A stretch of 40,001 nt of DNA. Source: Thermoleophilia bacterium UBA2241. Lineage in GTDB: Bacteria; Actinomycetota; Thermoleophilia; UBA2241. Made by a program: the position numbers and the translations under genes. The notes below the pieces were generated by a model. It saw only the letters and a list, made by a program, of their open reading frames with translations. It was not told the origin of the DNA and made no database searches. The stretch covers positions 1 through 40,001 of the forward strand of contig DDYF01000035.1 of the NCBI GenBank assembly GCA_002347645.1. Reading direction: 5' to 3'. Positions 16,201 to 23,767 of this stretch are shown piece by piece. Positions within the stretch are counted from its first letter, which is position 1, and each line of letters opens with the position of its first letter.

Positions 16201-17622
16201 TCAGCGAGCCGCCGAACGCCGGCTGTGATGATAGAGCCACCAGCCGACGAGCAGGGACACGGCCGTCCCGCCCGATGTGACCGCCCAGAACGTCGCCCTC
16301 GAGACGCCCTCTGCCGGATAGTAGAAGAAGAGCGCCACCGTCAGCAGGATGCCGAGCTCGCAGAGCACGGCGCTGATCCACACACCCGCCGCGCCGCCGG
16401 GGATCACGTACGGGCGCGGCCTGTCGGGCTGCTTGCTGCGCAGCACGAGGACCGCCGGGAACATCAGCAGGTACGGGATCAGGAAGACGATCGACGACAG
16501 CGCGAACAGGGTCCAGAACACGTTCGCCTGGTCCGGGTCGAGGGCGTAGGCCACGACGGTGATCGCGGTGGCGATGACGCCCATGAGCACGAACGCGTAG
16601 TCGGGGGTGCCGAACCGCTTGTTGATGTGGCCGAAGACCCCCGGCGCGGTCTTGTCGAGGCCGGTCGCGCCGATGGTCTGGTTGGCGCCGATCGACCAGG
16701 TGACCATGTTGCCGAAGAACGTGAAGAGCAGGCCGACGACGGCGAGGTCGAAGACCCAGCCCGCGCTACCGAAGACCTCGTCGAACTGGAGCTGCAGAGC
16801 GTCGACGATGCCGGTGACGATGCTCACGTCCTCCGTGGGGATCGCGGCGAGGATGCCGAACGTGGCGAACGTGTACACGGCGAGGATCGCGGCGCCGGCG
16901 AGCACGATCATCTTGGGCACGTCGCGCTTCGGCTCCCTGATGGCGCCGCCGGCCGAGTTCATGAGCTCGAAGCCCATGTACGAATAGATGACGATGGGCA
17001 GGAACGAGAGGCTGTCTTCGTTCCACGATGGGATCCACTGGTCGAGCGCGAACGAGTTGGCGACGCCGTGCTTGACCGCGTAGGCGATGCCCATGGCGCC
17101 GAGGCCGACCAGGACGATGACCTTGACCGCCGCACTCAGGTTCGGGACGAACTTGCTCCACGAGAGCGGCAGGATGCCGATGAGGACGATGGCCCACACC
17201 AGGGCGATGACGATGACCGCCTCCCACAGGGGTGAGACGTCGACGCCGAAAGCGACCTCGAGGGAGCCGACGAACAGGACGAAGACCGACGGCGCCCAGA
17301 GGGCGACGTTGACCCAGTACATCCACGAGGTCACGGTGCCCCAGGCGGGGCCGAAGGCCTCCTTGACCCACACGTAGATGCCGCCCTCGTCCGGCCACGC
17401 GCTGCCGAGCTCGGCGGTCACCAGGCCGTACGGGATGAAGAACAGGAAGCCGAGGATGATCCAGAAGCCGAGGCCCTGGACGCCCATGGCGGCCGATGCC
17501 CCCACCGTGTCGGCGACGAGGATCGCCGACACGCTGAAGAGGACCATGCTGAACAGCCCGAAGACCTTGGGCTGCGCGTCAAGCGTCCCCCCCGACGCTA
17601 CGCGATCGATAGGTGCTGACAC
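16201..17622 (-). CDS. APC-family amino acid/polyamine antiporter
   Basis: 473-residue membrane protein of the amino acid-polyamine-organocation superfamily, resembling the glutamate:GABA-type antiporters that include the agmatine:putrescine exchanger AguD. About 12 hydrophobic helices are visible from KVFGLFSMVLFSVSAIL (residues about 19-35) to the last at about 440-460. The substrate-site region after helix 2 reads SAWPDEGGIYVWVKEAFG (about 74-91), and YSYMGFELMNSAGGAIREPKRDVPK (about 212-236) is the helix 6 segment. Position between ptcA and arcC suggests agmatine import in exchange for putrescine; that substrate is inferred from context. The start is the GTG at 17622, with AAGAAGG upstream; 48 nt separate it from ptcA. 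Confidence 0.88.
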   Translation of the reverse strand: MSAPIDRVASGGTLDAQPKVFGLFSMVLFSVSAILVADTVGASAAMGVQGLGFWIILGFLFFIPYGLVTAELGSAWPDEGGIYVWVKEAFGPAWGTVTSWMYWVNVALWAPSVFVLFVGSLEVAFGVDVSPLWEAVIVIALVWAIVLIGILPLSWSKFVPNLSAAVKVIVLVGLGAMGIAYAVKHGVANSFALDQWIPSWNEDSLSFLPIVIYSYMGFELMNSAGGAIREPKRDVPKMIVLAGAAILAVYTFATFGILAAIPTEDVSIVTGIVDALQLQFDEVFGSAGWVFDLAVVGLLFTFFGNMVTWSIGANQTIGATGLDKTAPGVFGHINKRFGTPDYAFVLMGVIATAITVVAYALDPDQANVFWTLFALSSIVFLIPYLLMFPAVLVLRSKQPDRPRPYVIPGGAAGVWISAVLCELGILLTVALFFYYPAEGVSRATFWAVTSGGTAVSLLVGWWLYHHSRRSAAR

Positions 17623-17670
17623 GATGACCTTCTTTCTCGTTGTGGTGGCCGGGCGATGCCTACGCCCGCC

Positions 17671-18693
17671 TCAGGAGAGCAGAGCCCGGCCTATCTCCTG
17701 CAGGTCGGGGTCGGCCGGCAGCTCGTCGATGCCGATAAGCGCCAGCATGAGGCCCTTCTGGAAGTGCATCCGGTTCTGCGCCTGGGGAAAGATGATCGAC
17801 ATCTCGCCGTCGGCGATCTCGTCCACCACCTCCTCGCCGCGCATCGCCGGCAGGCAGTGCATGAACTTCGTCGTCGGCTGGGTGTGCGACCAGAACCCGG
17901 TGTTGACCTGGAACGGCTTGAAGGCGGCGACGCGGTCCTTGTACTCGTCCTCCTGGCCGGTCCACCACCAGCAGTCGGTGTAGACGAAGTCGGCGTCGTC
18001 GACGGCCTCGAGCGGGTCGTTGGTGAGCAGAAACGACCCGCCGTTCTCGGCCGCGAGACGGGCCGCGTTGTCGCGCACCTCGTCGCGGATCTCGTAGCCG
18101 GCGGCGTTGCCGATGCGCACGTGAAGGCCGAGCTTCGTCAGCGTGGTGGCGAGTGAGTTACAGGGGTGGGCGGCGTCGCCGACGTAGGCGAAGGTGACGC
18201 CTTCGAGGCGGCCGGCGTGCTCGAAGATCGTCAGCACGTCGCTCATGCTCTGACAGGGATGGCGGTCGGCGTCCATGCCGTTGATGACGGGGACGGTGGA
18301 CCACCGCGCGAGCTCGTTGACGGTCTCGTTCTTCTTGCTGCGGATCTCGATCGCGGCGTTGTACTGCGACAGGGTACGGGCCGTGTCGGCGATCGTCTCG
18401 CGGCCGGGCAGGTGGATCTCGCCGGGACGCAGGTAGAGGGCGTTCCCGCCGAGCTCGGCGAAGCCGTTCTCGAAGCTGACGCGCGTGCGCGTCGACGCGG
18501 CCTCGAAGATCATCGCCAGGTGCCGGCCGGGGAAGAAGGGCGTGAGCGGGCGTTGCCTCCACAGCGCCTTGAGCTTGACCGAGACATGGATGAGGGCTTC
18601 GAGCTCCTCACGCGAGTAGTCGAGATCGCTGAGGAAGTGCCGGCCGCGAAAGCGCGTGAGTGGGGGCAGCGGCTTGCTGGCGTCGAGAGTCAT
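17671..18693 (-). CDS. ptcA: Putrescine carbamoyltransferase
   Basis: 340-residue aspartate/ornithine carbamoyltransferase superfamily member. The carbamoyl phosphate site is complete: S67-T-R-T-R71, H145-P-C-Q148 and H269-C-L-P272. The ornithine-binding SMG loop of true OTCases is absent; the corresponding segment reads DCWWWTGQEDEYKDR (W234-T-G236 in place of SMG), which argues against ornithine as substrate. With aguA and arcC in the same operon, the likely reaction is phosphorolysis of N-carbamoylputrescine to putrescine and carbamoyl phosphate. It is the first gene of the operon, with AAGGAGG upstream of the ATG, and is divergent from the TetR gene. A catabolic OTCase is the alternative, less likely. 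Confidence 0.9.
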   Translation of the reverse strand: MTLDASKPLPPLTRFRGRHFLSDLDYSREELEALIHVSVKLKALWRQRPLTPFFPGRHLAMIFEAASTRTRVSFENGFAELGGNALYLRPGEIHLPGRETIADTARTLSQYNAAIEIRSKKNETVNELARWSTVPVINGMDADRHPCQSMSDVLTIFEHAGRLEGVTFAYVGDAAHPCNSLATTLTKLGLHVRIGNAAGYEIRDEVRDNAARLAAENGGSFLLTNDPLEAVDDADFVYTDCWWWTGQEDEYKDRVAAFKPFQVNTGFWSHTQPTTKFMHCLPAMRGEEVVDEIADGEMSIIFPQAQNRMHFQKGLMLALIGIDELPADPDLQEIGRALLS

Positions 18694-18729
18694 CGGTCCT
18701 CCTTGGGCGCGTCGTGCCGGTCATGGAAC

Positions 18730-18782
18730 TTGTTTGTCCGGACGGACAAGAGTATTCTACTCATGTTGCCAGCAGCATGCAA
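18730..18782. promoter_or_regulatory. Divergent promoters with a shared TetR-type operator
   Basis: Plus strand: TTGTTT (18730-18735), 17-nt spacer, TATTCT (18753-18758), leading to the TetR gene. Minus strand: TTGCAT (18782-18777), 17-nt spacer, TAGAAT (18759-18754), leading to ptcA. The inverted repeat TTGTCC-GGAC-GGACAA (18734-18749) lies between -35 and -10 of the tetR promoter and over the expected start point of the ptcA promoter, so one repressor dimer could block both. Binding by the neighbouring TetR protein is inferred. Confidence 0.65.
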
Positions 18783-18799
18783 GACCCTTGGAGGAGGTC

Positions 18800-19477
18800 A
18801 TGCCCAGACCGACGGACAGGCTACGCCGTAGTCTTGCGCGCGGCGAAGGTATGCCCAGCTCGCTGGACATCGCGGACCCGGTCGACCTCCTGCCACCGGT
18901 GGCGCGCGAGATCCTCGGGGCCGCCCGACGGCTCCTGGCCGAGGGTGGGTACGAGGCGCTCACGCTTTCGGCGATCGCCGAGGCTGCCGGGGAGCCCAAG
19001 GCGAGCATCGGGTACTACTTCGGGAGCAAGGACGGCCTGCTTGTCGCCGTGGTCGACGTGCTGACACACGAGGCCAACCGGGCGTTGCTCGCCGAGACAG
19101 AGGGCCTGCCGATGGGTCACCGGCGCCTGCACGCGCTCATCGACGGCGAGGTGCGGATCGCCGGCGACCTGGAGGCCTACCGCTCGTTCTTCGCCATCCT
19201 CCCTTACGCGCTGCGCGACGATCGCCTGCGCGGACGCGTGGCCGAGCTCTACAGGGGGTACCGCGAGACGGTGCTGCGCTGTGTGGTCGCGGCCGGCGAG
19301 GAGGGCCTGCGGCGCGGTCTGCTGCCGTTCGCCATGCTCATGATCGCCATCGTGGACGGCCTCGCGATCCAGCACGGGCTGGATTCCGAGGGCGTCGAGG
19401 TGCGCGCCGCCGTGGAGCTCTGGGAGCGCCTCGCGCGCGGCTACCTCGCCGAACGCGGCGTGCTGCCGGCCGACTGA
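18800..19477 (+). CDS. TetR family transcriptional regulator
   Basis: 225-residue TetR-type regulator. The DNA-binding domain starts around residue 30 with AREILGAARRLLAEGGYEALTLSAIAEAAGEPKASIGYYFGSKDGLL in pieces: helix 1, then the helix-turn-helix LSAIAEAAG and the recognition helix ASIGYYFGSKDGLL. The remaining about 140 residues are helical ligand-binding domain. The first 30 residues (PRPTDRLRRSLARGEG) are an unusual basic N-terminal extension. The ATG at 18800 has GGAGGAGG just before it. It is transcribed divergently from the agmatine operon and an inverted repeat lies across both promoters, so it probably represses the operon and itself, with agmatine or putrescine as a likely inducer. 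That ligand is inference. Confidence 0.9.
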   Translation: MPRPTDRLRRSLARGEGMPSSLDIADPVDLLPPVAREILGAARRLLAEGGYEALTLSAIAEAAGEPKASIGYYFGSKDGLLVAVVDVLTHEANRALLAETEGLPMGHRRLHALIDGEVRIAGDLEAYRSFFAILPYALRDDRLRGRVAELYRGYRETVLRCVVAAGEEGLRRGLLPFAMLMIAIVDGLAIQHGLDSEGVEVRAAVELWERLARGYLAERGVLPAD

Positions 19478-19636
19478 GCGTCGCCGCCGGTGTGCGGGGC
19501 ATCGCCGCCGCACCGTGCTTCCCTCCGGCGAGGCCTTCCCTTAGTCTTGAGTCTGCGCTCGGCGACGTCCGTCGCCCGGCGCAGGGCGCGGCGCGGCACG
19601 CCGGCCCGGGTCGCGAAACGGGAGAGGGGTGCGCAC

Positions 19637-20638
19637 GTGGACACGGCCATCGTCTGGAGCAAAGACTACGAGCTGCACGACACGGACGGGCATCCCGAGG
19701 GCGTCGACCGCGCGACCGAGATCGTGACGCACTTGCGATCGTGCGACCTGTGGGCCGACCTGACCGTCGTCGCCCCTCGCCCGGCGACCGTCGACGACCT
19801 CCTGCTCGTCCACACCGAGGCGCTGGTCGACCGGGTCCGGCGCATCGCCGAGAGCGGCGGCGGCGAGATGGACCACGAGACGCCGGTCTCGGCGAAGAGC
19901 TTCGAGATCGCTCTTCTCGCCGCCGGCGGCGTGCTCGGCGCCCTCGAGCAGTGGGACGAGGGACGGGCGGCGTTCGCGCTGGTCCGTCCGCCGGGCCACC
20001 ACGCCACGCCCGACCGCTCCATGGGCTTCTGCCTCTTCAACAACGTGGCCATCGCCGCCCGCACGTTGCTGGCCGGCGGCCTGGAGCGCGTCGCCATCAT
20101 CGACTGGGACGTGCACCACGGCAACGGCACGCAGGCTGCCTTCTACGACGAGCCCCGCGTGCTGTTCTGCTCGCTCCACCAGTGGCCGCTGTACCCGGGC
20201 AGCGGCTGGTTCAGCGAGTGCGGGGAGGGGGACGGCGAGGGCTTCACCGTCAACATCCCGTTGCCGGTCGGCGCCGGCGACGGCGACTACGCCCTGGCGT
20301 TCGAGCGGGTCGTCGAGCCGACCGTCGATCAGTTCGCCCCTCAGGCGCTGCTCGTCTCGGCGGGATTCGACCCGCACGCCGACGAACCCCTCGCCAGCCT
20401 GCGTATGAGCGAGGACGGATTCGCCGTCATGGGACTGCGCGTCCTCGCCCTCGCCCAGCGGCATGCGGACGGCCGGCTTGCCCTCGCCCTGGAGGGCGGC
20501 TACGACCGGCCGGCGACGAGCCGCTCGGCAGCCGCGACGCTGGCAGCGATCGTCGGCGAGCGCGCTCCCGAGGTGGGGCCCGCCGTCGTCCGGCCACCGG
20601 GCTTGGCGGCGTTCGGCCACCCGCCGTCGGCTCAGTAG
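19637..20638 (+). CDS. Histone deacetylase-like amidohydrolase (possible acetylpolyamine deacetylase)
   Basis: 333-residue zinc amidohydrolase of the class II histone deacetylase/acetylpolyamine amidohydrolase superfamily. Active-site features: PPGHHATPD (H121, H122, catalytic His pair), IIDWDVHHGNGTQ (zinc ligands D158 and H160), SAGFDPHADEPLA (zinc ligand D245) and the transition-state Tyr in LEGGYDRP near the end. Length is that of a complete single domain. The GTG at 19637 follows GGAGAGGG and fits the family N-terminus; the open frame upstream is not family-like. A TAGTCT box at 19542-19547 may be its -10. It stands next to the agmatine/putrescine operon and its regulator, so acetylated polyamines are a plausible substrate; acetoin-utilisation-type or protein deacetylation cannot be excluded. 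Its end overlaps the convergent cydB by 7 bp. Confidence 0.87.
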   Translation: MDTAIVWSKDYELHDTDGHPEGVDRATEIVTHLRSCDLWADLTVVAPRPATVDDLLLVHTEALVDRVRRIAESGGGEMDHETPVSAKSFEIALLAAGGVLGALEQWDEGRAAFALVRPPGHHATPDRSMGFCLFNNVAIAARTLLAGGLERVAIIDWDVHHGNGTQAAFYDEPRVLFCSLHQWPLYPGSGWFSECGEGDGEGFTVNIPLPVGAGDGDYALAFERVVEPTVDQFAPQALLVSAGFDPHADEPLASLRMSEDGFAVMGLRVLALAQRHADGRLALALEGGYDRPATSRSAAATLAAIVGERAPEVGPAVVRPPGLAAFGHPPSAQ

Positions 20639-21651
20639 TCGCCCGGCGCCACCTTCACCTTGCCGCGGAACACGCGGTACAGGTAGGCCGTGTAGGCCAG
20701 CACCAGCGGCAAGCCGATGATCGTGATGATGAGCATGACCGTGAGCGTGGTGTCGCCGGACGCGGCGCCCTCCACGGTGAGGCTCGTCGAGTCGGGCGTG
20801 CCGCGCGCGGGCACGATGTCCGGGTAGTTGCCGATCGCCGCGATCGCCGCCAGCGCAAGGATGCTGAGTGCCGAACCGACGAACGCCTTCAGGCTGCCCT
20901 CGGGCCTGCGCATCTGCCAGCGGCCGTAGCCCACGGCGGCGAGGAAGACGACGATCGCCAGCCAGCCGACCGGCCGCTCGAGGACGTTGTCGGCATGGCG
21001 CGTCACCGCGCTGATGCCGTAGATGGACGTCGCCACGACGAGGACCACGTAGACGGCCTGCAGGACGCTGTGCCAGGCGCGGGCCCTCGCCTCGAGTGCG
21101 CCCTCGGCCTTGACGGCGATCCATGCCGCACCGTGGCTCATGAACATCGCCAGGCCGCTCAGCCCCACCATCAGCGCGAACGGGTTGAGCAGCTCGAGGA
21201 AGCTCCCGGTGTAGTCGCCGACCTCGTCGAGCGGCACGCCGCGGATGACGTTGCCGGCGGCGACGCCGAGCAGCAACGCCGGCGCCGCACTTCCGATGAA
21301 GAAGAAGAAGTCCCAGAGCCCCTTCCAGCTCTCGTCCCGGTGGCGGAACTCCAGCGAGACGGCACGAAGGATGAGGCCGAAGAGCATGAGCATGATCGCC
21401 AGGTAGAAGCCGCTGAAGGCCATGGCGTACACGGCGGGGAAGGCGGCGAACAACGCGCCACCCCCGGTGACCAGCCAGACCTCGTTGCCGTCCCACACGG
21501 GGCCGATGGAGGCGCGCACCACGCGTTTCTCGTCCTCGCCGCGGGCGATGAACGGGTAGAGCACGCCCGCGCCCAGATCGAAGCCGTCGAGCACCGCGTA
21601 GCCGGCGAGCAACAGGCCGACGAGCACGAACCAGATGTCTGCAAGACTCAT
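20632..21651 (-). CDS. cydB: Cytochrome bd ubiquinol/menaquinol oxidase subunit II
   Basis: 339-residue integral membrane protein, the second subunit of cytochrome bd oxidase. The N-terminus ADIWFVLVGLLLAGYAVLDGFDLGAG is the family signature (LDGFDLG), followed by RASIGPVWDGNEVWLV (about 48-63) with the WDGNEVW motif, LRAVSLEFRHR and a series of hydrophobic helices up to the last at about 300-325. The tail FRGKVKVAPGDY closes the family. The ATG has GAGGGGAG upstream and begins 13 nt after the cydA stop. No cydX or cydDC genes are adjacent, so the assembly exporter must be elsewhere. The stop region overlaps the convergent deacetylase gene by 7 bp. Confidence 0.96.
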   Translation of the reverse strand: MSLADIWFVLVGLLLAGYAVLDGFDLGAGVLYPFIARGEDEKRVVRASIGPVWDGNEVWLVTGGGALFAAFPAVYAMAFSGFYLAIMLMLFGLILRAVSLEFRHRDESWKGLWDFFFFIGSAAPALLLGVAAGNVIRGVPLDEVGDYTGSFLELLNPFALMVGLSGLAMFMSHGAAWIAVKAEGALEARARAWHSVLQAVYVVLVVATSIYGISAVTRHADNVLERPVGWLAIVVFLAAVGYGRWQMRRPEGSLKAFVGSALSILALAAIAAIGNYPDIVPARGTPDSTSLTVEGAASGDTTLTVMLIITIIGLPLVLAYTAYLYRVFRGKVKVAPGDY

Positions 21652-21664
21652 GACGCCGCTCCCC

Positions 21665-23023
21665 TCAGCTCGCCGTGACGGGCTCGACGCCCGTCTTCTC
21701 CTGCTCGACCATCTCGGCGACGTCCTGCGGTCCCTTCCCGATGATGCCGGTGAAGATGCGCAGCCACGCGACGAAGAGCACCGCGTAGACGAAGGCGAAC
21801 AGGCCGAGCGTCGTCCAGACCTCGGCCGCGGTGACCGTCGGCGACACGCCGTCGCTGGTGCGCAGCAGGCCCTGGACGATCCACGGCTGCCGTCCCACCT
21901 CCGTCGCCGTCCAGCCCATGTTGAGGGCGAGGATCGGCAGGGGGAAGCTGCAGACGAGCACCCACAGCATCCAGCGCGCCTTCTCGAGGCGACCCGTGAC
22001 GTGCATGACCAGCGCGACGAACATGATGGCGACGAAGAGGAAGCCCAAGGCGAGCATGAGGTGGTAGCTCTGGAACGTCAGCTGCACGGGCGGCCGGTCC
22101 TCGGGCGACACCGACGACAGGCCGGGCACCTCGTGAGCCGGGTCAAGGCCGAGCATCAGGCTGAGGCCGCTGGGGATGCCGATGCCCGTCACGCTCCTGC
22201 CGTCGTCCTGCACCCAGCCGGCGAGCCATAACGTGGCGTTCTTCTCAGTCTCGTAGACCGACTCGAAGGCGGCCATCTTGATGGGCTGCTCCTCGGCGAC
22301 CACGAGTGCGTGCCAGTGACCGATGAACGGCATGGCCGCGGACACGATGAGGCCGATGACGAGCGCCGACGTCAGGGCCTGCTTGGCGAACCGCGTGTTG
22401 CGCCCCTTGAGCAGGTACCATGCCGCAATGGCCGCGACGACAAAGGCACCGGTGATCCACGCGCCGGCGAGCGTGTGGGCGAGGCGCGGCAGGGTGGAGG
22501 GGTTGAAGACTGCGGCCCAGAAGTCGACGAGCTCGGCGCGCCCGTCGACGATCTCGTGGCCGCGCGGCGTGTGCTGCCACGAGTTGGCGATGAGGATCCA
22601 CACGGCCGACATGTGGGCGCCGATGAGGACCAGCCACGCCGCGGCGTAGTAGAAGCCTCGCGAGACCTTGCGGCGTCCGAAGAGCAGCACGCCGAGGAAG
22701 GTCGACTCGAGGAAGAAGGCGAGGAGGCCTTCGGCCGCGAGCGGGGCGCCGAAGACATCGCCGACGAAGCGCGAGTAGCCCGCCCAGTTGGTCCCGAAGG
22801 CGAACTCCATCGTCAACCCGGTGGCCACGCCGATGGCGAAGGTCGTCGTGAACAGCTTGATCCAGAAGTTCGACGCCGCCATGTGGGCGGGAATACCGCT
22901 CTTGTAGTAGCGTCGCTCGGCGAGGACGACCATCAGGGCCAGCCCGATGCTGATGGGCACGAAGATGAAGTGGTAGCCGACGGTGAAGGCGAACTGGATA
23001 CGGGAGAGCATCAGGGCGTCCAT
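21665..23023 (-). CDS. cydA: Cytochrome bd ubiquinol/menaquinol oxidase subunit I
   Basis: 452-residue subunit I of cytochrome bd oxidase, carrying hemes b558, b595 and d and reducing oxygen to water with quinol. H18 in VGYHFIFVP is the N-terminal heme ligand; AEGLLAFFLESTFLG (acidic residues of the heme b595/d pocket), GHWHALV (heme b558 His) and ALNMGWTATEVGRQPW (Met ligand and GRQPW motif) follow. The quinol-binding Q-loop is short, as in Actinobacteria and Firmicutes, without the C-terminal insertion of E. coli. The ATG at 23023 is used; the frame runs upstream to 23065 without family similarity, and a second ATG at 23011 is possible. It is first in the cydAB operon, under the promoter at about 23124-23153. 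Confidence 0.95.
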   Translation of the reverse strand: MDALMLSRIQFAFTVGYHFIFVPISIGLALMVVLAERRYYKSGIPAHMAASNFWIKLFTTTFAIGVATGLTMEFAFGTNWAGYSRFVGDVFGAPLAAEGLLAFFLESTFLGVLLFGRRKVSRGFYYAAAWLVLIGAHMSAVWILIANSWQHTPRGHEIVDGRAELVDFWAAVFNPSTLPRLAHTLAGAWITGAFVVAAIAAWYLLKGRNTRFAKQALTSALVIGLIVSAAMPFIGHWHALVVAEEQPIKMAAFESVYETEKNATLWLAGWVQDDGRSVTGIGIPSGLSLMLGLDPAHEVPGLSSVSPEDRPPVQLTFQSYHLMLALGFLFVAIMFVALVMHVTGRLEKARWMLWVLVCSFPLPILALNMGWTATEVGRQPWIVQGLLRTSDGVSPTVTAAEVWTTLGLFAFVYAVLFVAWLRIFTGIIGKGPQDVAEMVEQEKTGVEPVTAS

Positions 23024-23123
23024 CCCTTGCTGGCACCTCCTTGGCGACGGAGACGGCCCGGCCACGCCCGCGAGCCGCTGACGGCGGGTGGTCCCGTGTG
23101 CGACCGGACCGGATGACTCCCCT

Positions 23124-23153
23124 ATTCTCGCGGGGGCGGTGCGAAGGTGTCAA
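23124..23153 (-). promoter_or_regulatory. cydAB promoter
   Basis: On the minus strand TTGACA (23153-23148) is a perfect -35 and GAGAAT (23129-23124) a fair -10 with an 18-nt spacer. The leader to the cydA ATG is about 95 nt. Confidence 0.6.
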
Positions 23154-23163
23154 CGTGAGCCTT

Positions 23164-23204
23164 GGGCAGGTCGTTCTTCCTGCCCACCCCTGAATGAACT
23201 TCAT
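23164..23204. promoter_or_regulatory. Inverted repeats upstream of cydAB
   Basis: GGGCAGG (23164-23170) pairs with CCTGCCC (23179-23185), 8-nt gap, and the near-palindrome ATGAACTTCAT follows at 23194-23204. Both lie just upstream of the cydAB -35 box, where an activator could bind. They do not match the known Rex half-site TTGTGA. Confidence 0.35.
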
Positions 23205-23224
23205 GAACCTACGCTTAAACCCCT

Positions 23225-23282
23225 TTTCACGCGAGAGATGACGTGCTACCATGCGCGAGGGCCGGCTATGAGCGCCGGCCGT
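23225..23282 (+). promoter_or_regulatory. Candidate promoter and leader hairpin for the Cys-rich gene
   Basis: TTTCAC (23225-23230), 16-nt spacer and TACCAT (23247-23252) form a possible promoter. A 7-bp hairpin, GGCCGGC (23260-23266) with GCCGGCC (23274-23280), then lies in the leader about 25 nt before the start codon. Confidence 0.4.
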
Positions 23283-23305
23283 TTGTATGCGGGAGGCTGA
23301 GACCG

Positions 23306-23662
23306 TTGGCTGAAGATCAAGAGATGCTCGAGTGCCAGGAGTGCTCTGCGGAATGCGAGAAGGTGGTCTATCCGGCTGCCTGCCTCGCCATGAACTGCCG
23401 TTTTCTGTATGCGTTCAACGAAGACGGGCACACGTTCTTCGGGTGCATCGAGAAGGTGTTCCCGCACGAGATCGACCTGCAGATGTTCCAGGACATCGAG
23501 CGCGGCAAGGGAGGCTTCGGCGTCGTGAAGGTCGCGCGCCAGCCGCTGCCGCAGTGCTCCGTGGCGGTGCAGAGCTGCTACGCGGCCGGTGAAGGACCGC
23601 TCTGCCGTAACCTGTACTTCAAGCGTCGCGACCGGCGCGAAGTCCAGACCGTAGAAGACTGA
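23306..23662 (+). CDS. Uncharacterised cysteine-rich small protein
   Basis: 118-residue soluble protein that I do not recognise. It has nine cysteines: a cluster CQECSAEC at residues about 10-17, then C and C within YPAACLAMNCRF, one in FFGCIEKVF, and three in the second half (PQCSVAVQSC and GPLC). The spacing suggests a metal or Fe-S site or a disulfide-bonded fold. FPHEIDLQMFQDIERGKGGFGVVKVAR in the middle looks like a helix followed by a strand. No signal peptide or membrane helix. The TTG at 23306 has GGGAGG nine bases before it; an ATG at 23324 lacks an SD and would still keep all cysteines. It stands alone, with its own candidate promoter, and is followed by a very strong hairpin directly before tmRNA. 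Coding is supported by codon periodicity and the RBS. Confidence 0.75.
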   Translation: MAEDQEMLECQECSAECEKVVYPAACLAMNCRFLYAFNEDGHTFFGCIEKVFPHEIDLQMFQDIERGKGGFGVVKVARQPLPQCSVAVQSCYAAGEGPLCRNLYFKRRDRREVQTVED

Positions 23663-23670
23663 CGACCGCC

Positions 23671-23716
23671 GAAACCGCCGCCCGAGCAGGGGTTTCCCCG
23701 CTCGGGCGGCGGTTTC
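23671..23716 (+). terminator. Strong hairpin terminator after the Cys-rich gene
   Basis: A perfect 17-bp inverted repeat pairs 23671-23687 (GAAACCGCCGCCCGAGC) with 23700-23716, and the loop itself can form GGGG-TTT-CCCC. It starts 8 nt after the stop codon. There is no T-run; the tmRNA -10 box follows 18 nt later. Confidence 0.8.
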
Positions 23717-23733
23717 GCGTCGCACAGGGGTGG

Positions 23734-23739
23734 TATACT
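23734..23739 (+). promoter_or_regulatory. tmRNA promoter -10 box
   Basis: TATACT is a near-consensus -10 hexamer, 28 nt before the mature tmRNA 5' end. The -35 region would overlap the right arm of the upstream hairpin (TTTCGC at 23713-23718) and is weak. Confidence 0.5.
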
Positions 23740-23767
23740 GCATGGCGTGCGCATGCCCGGCACCCGT

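Noticed and set aside
17671..18693. Ornithine carbamoyltransferase (argF)
   Set aside because: Carbamoyl phosphate motifs fit, but the ornithine SMG loop is replaced by WTG and the neighbours are agmatine genes.
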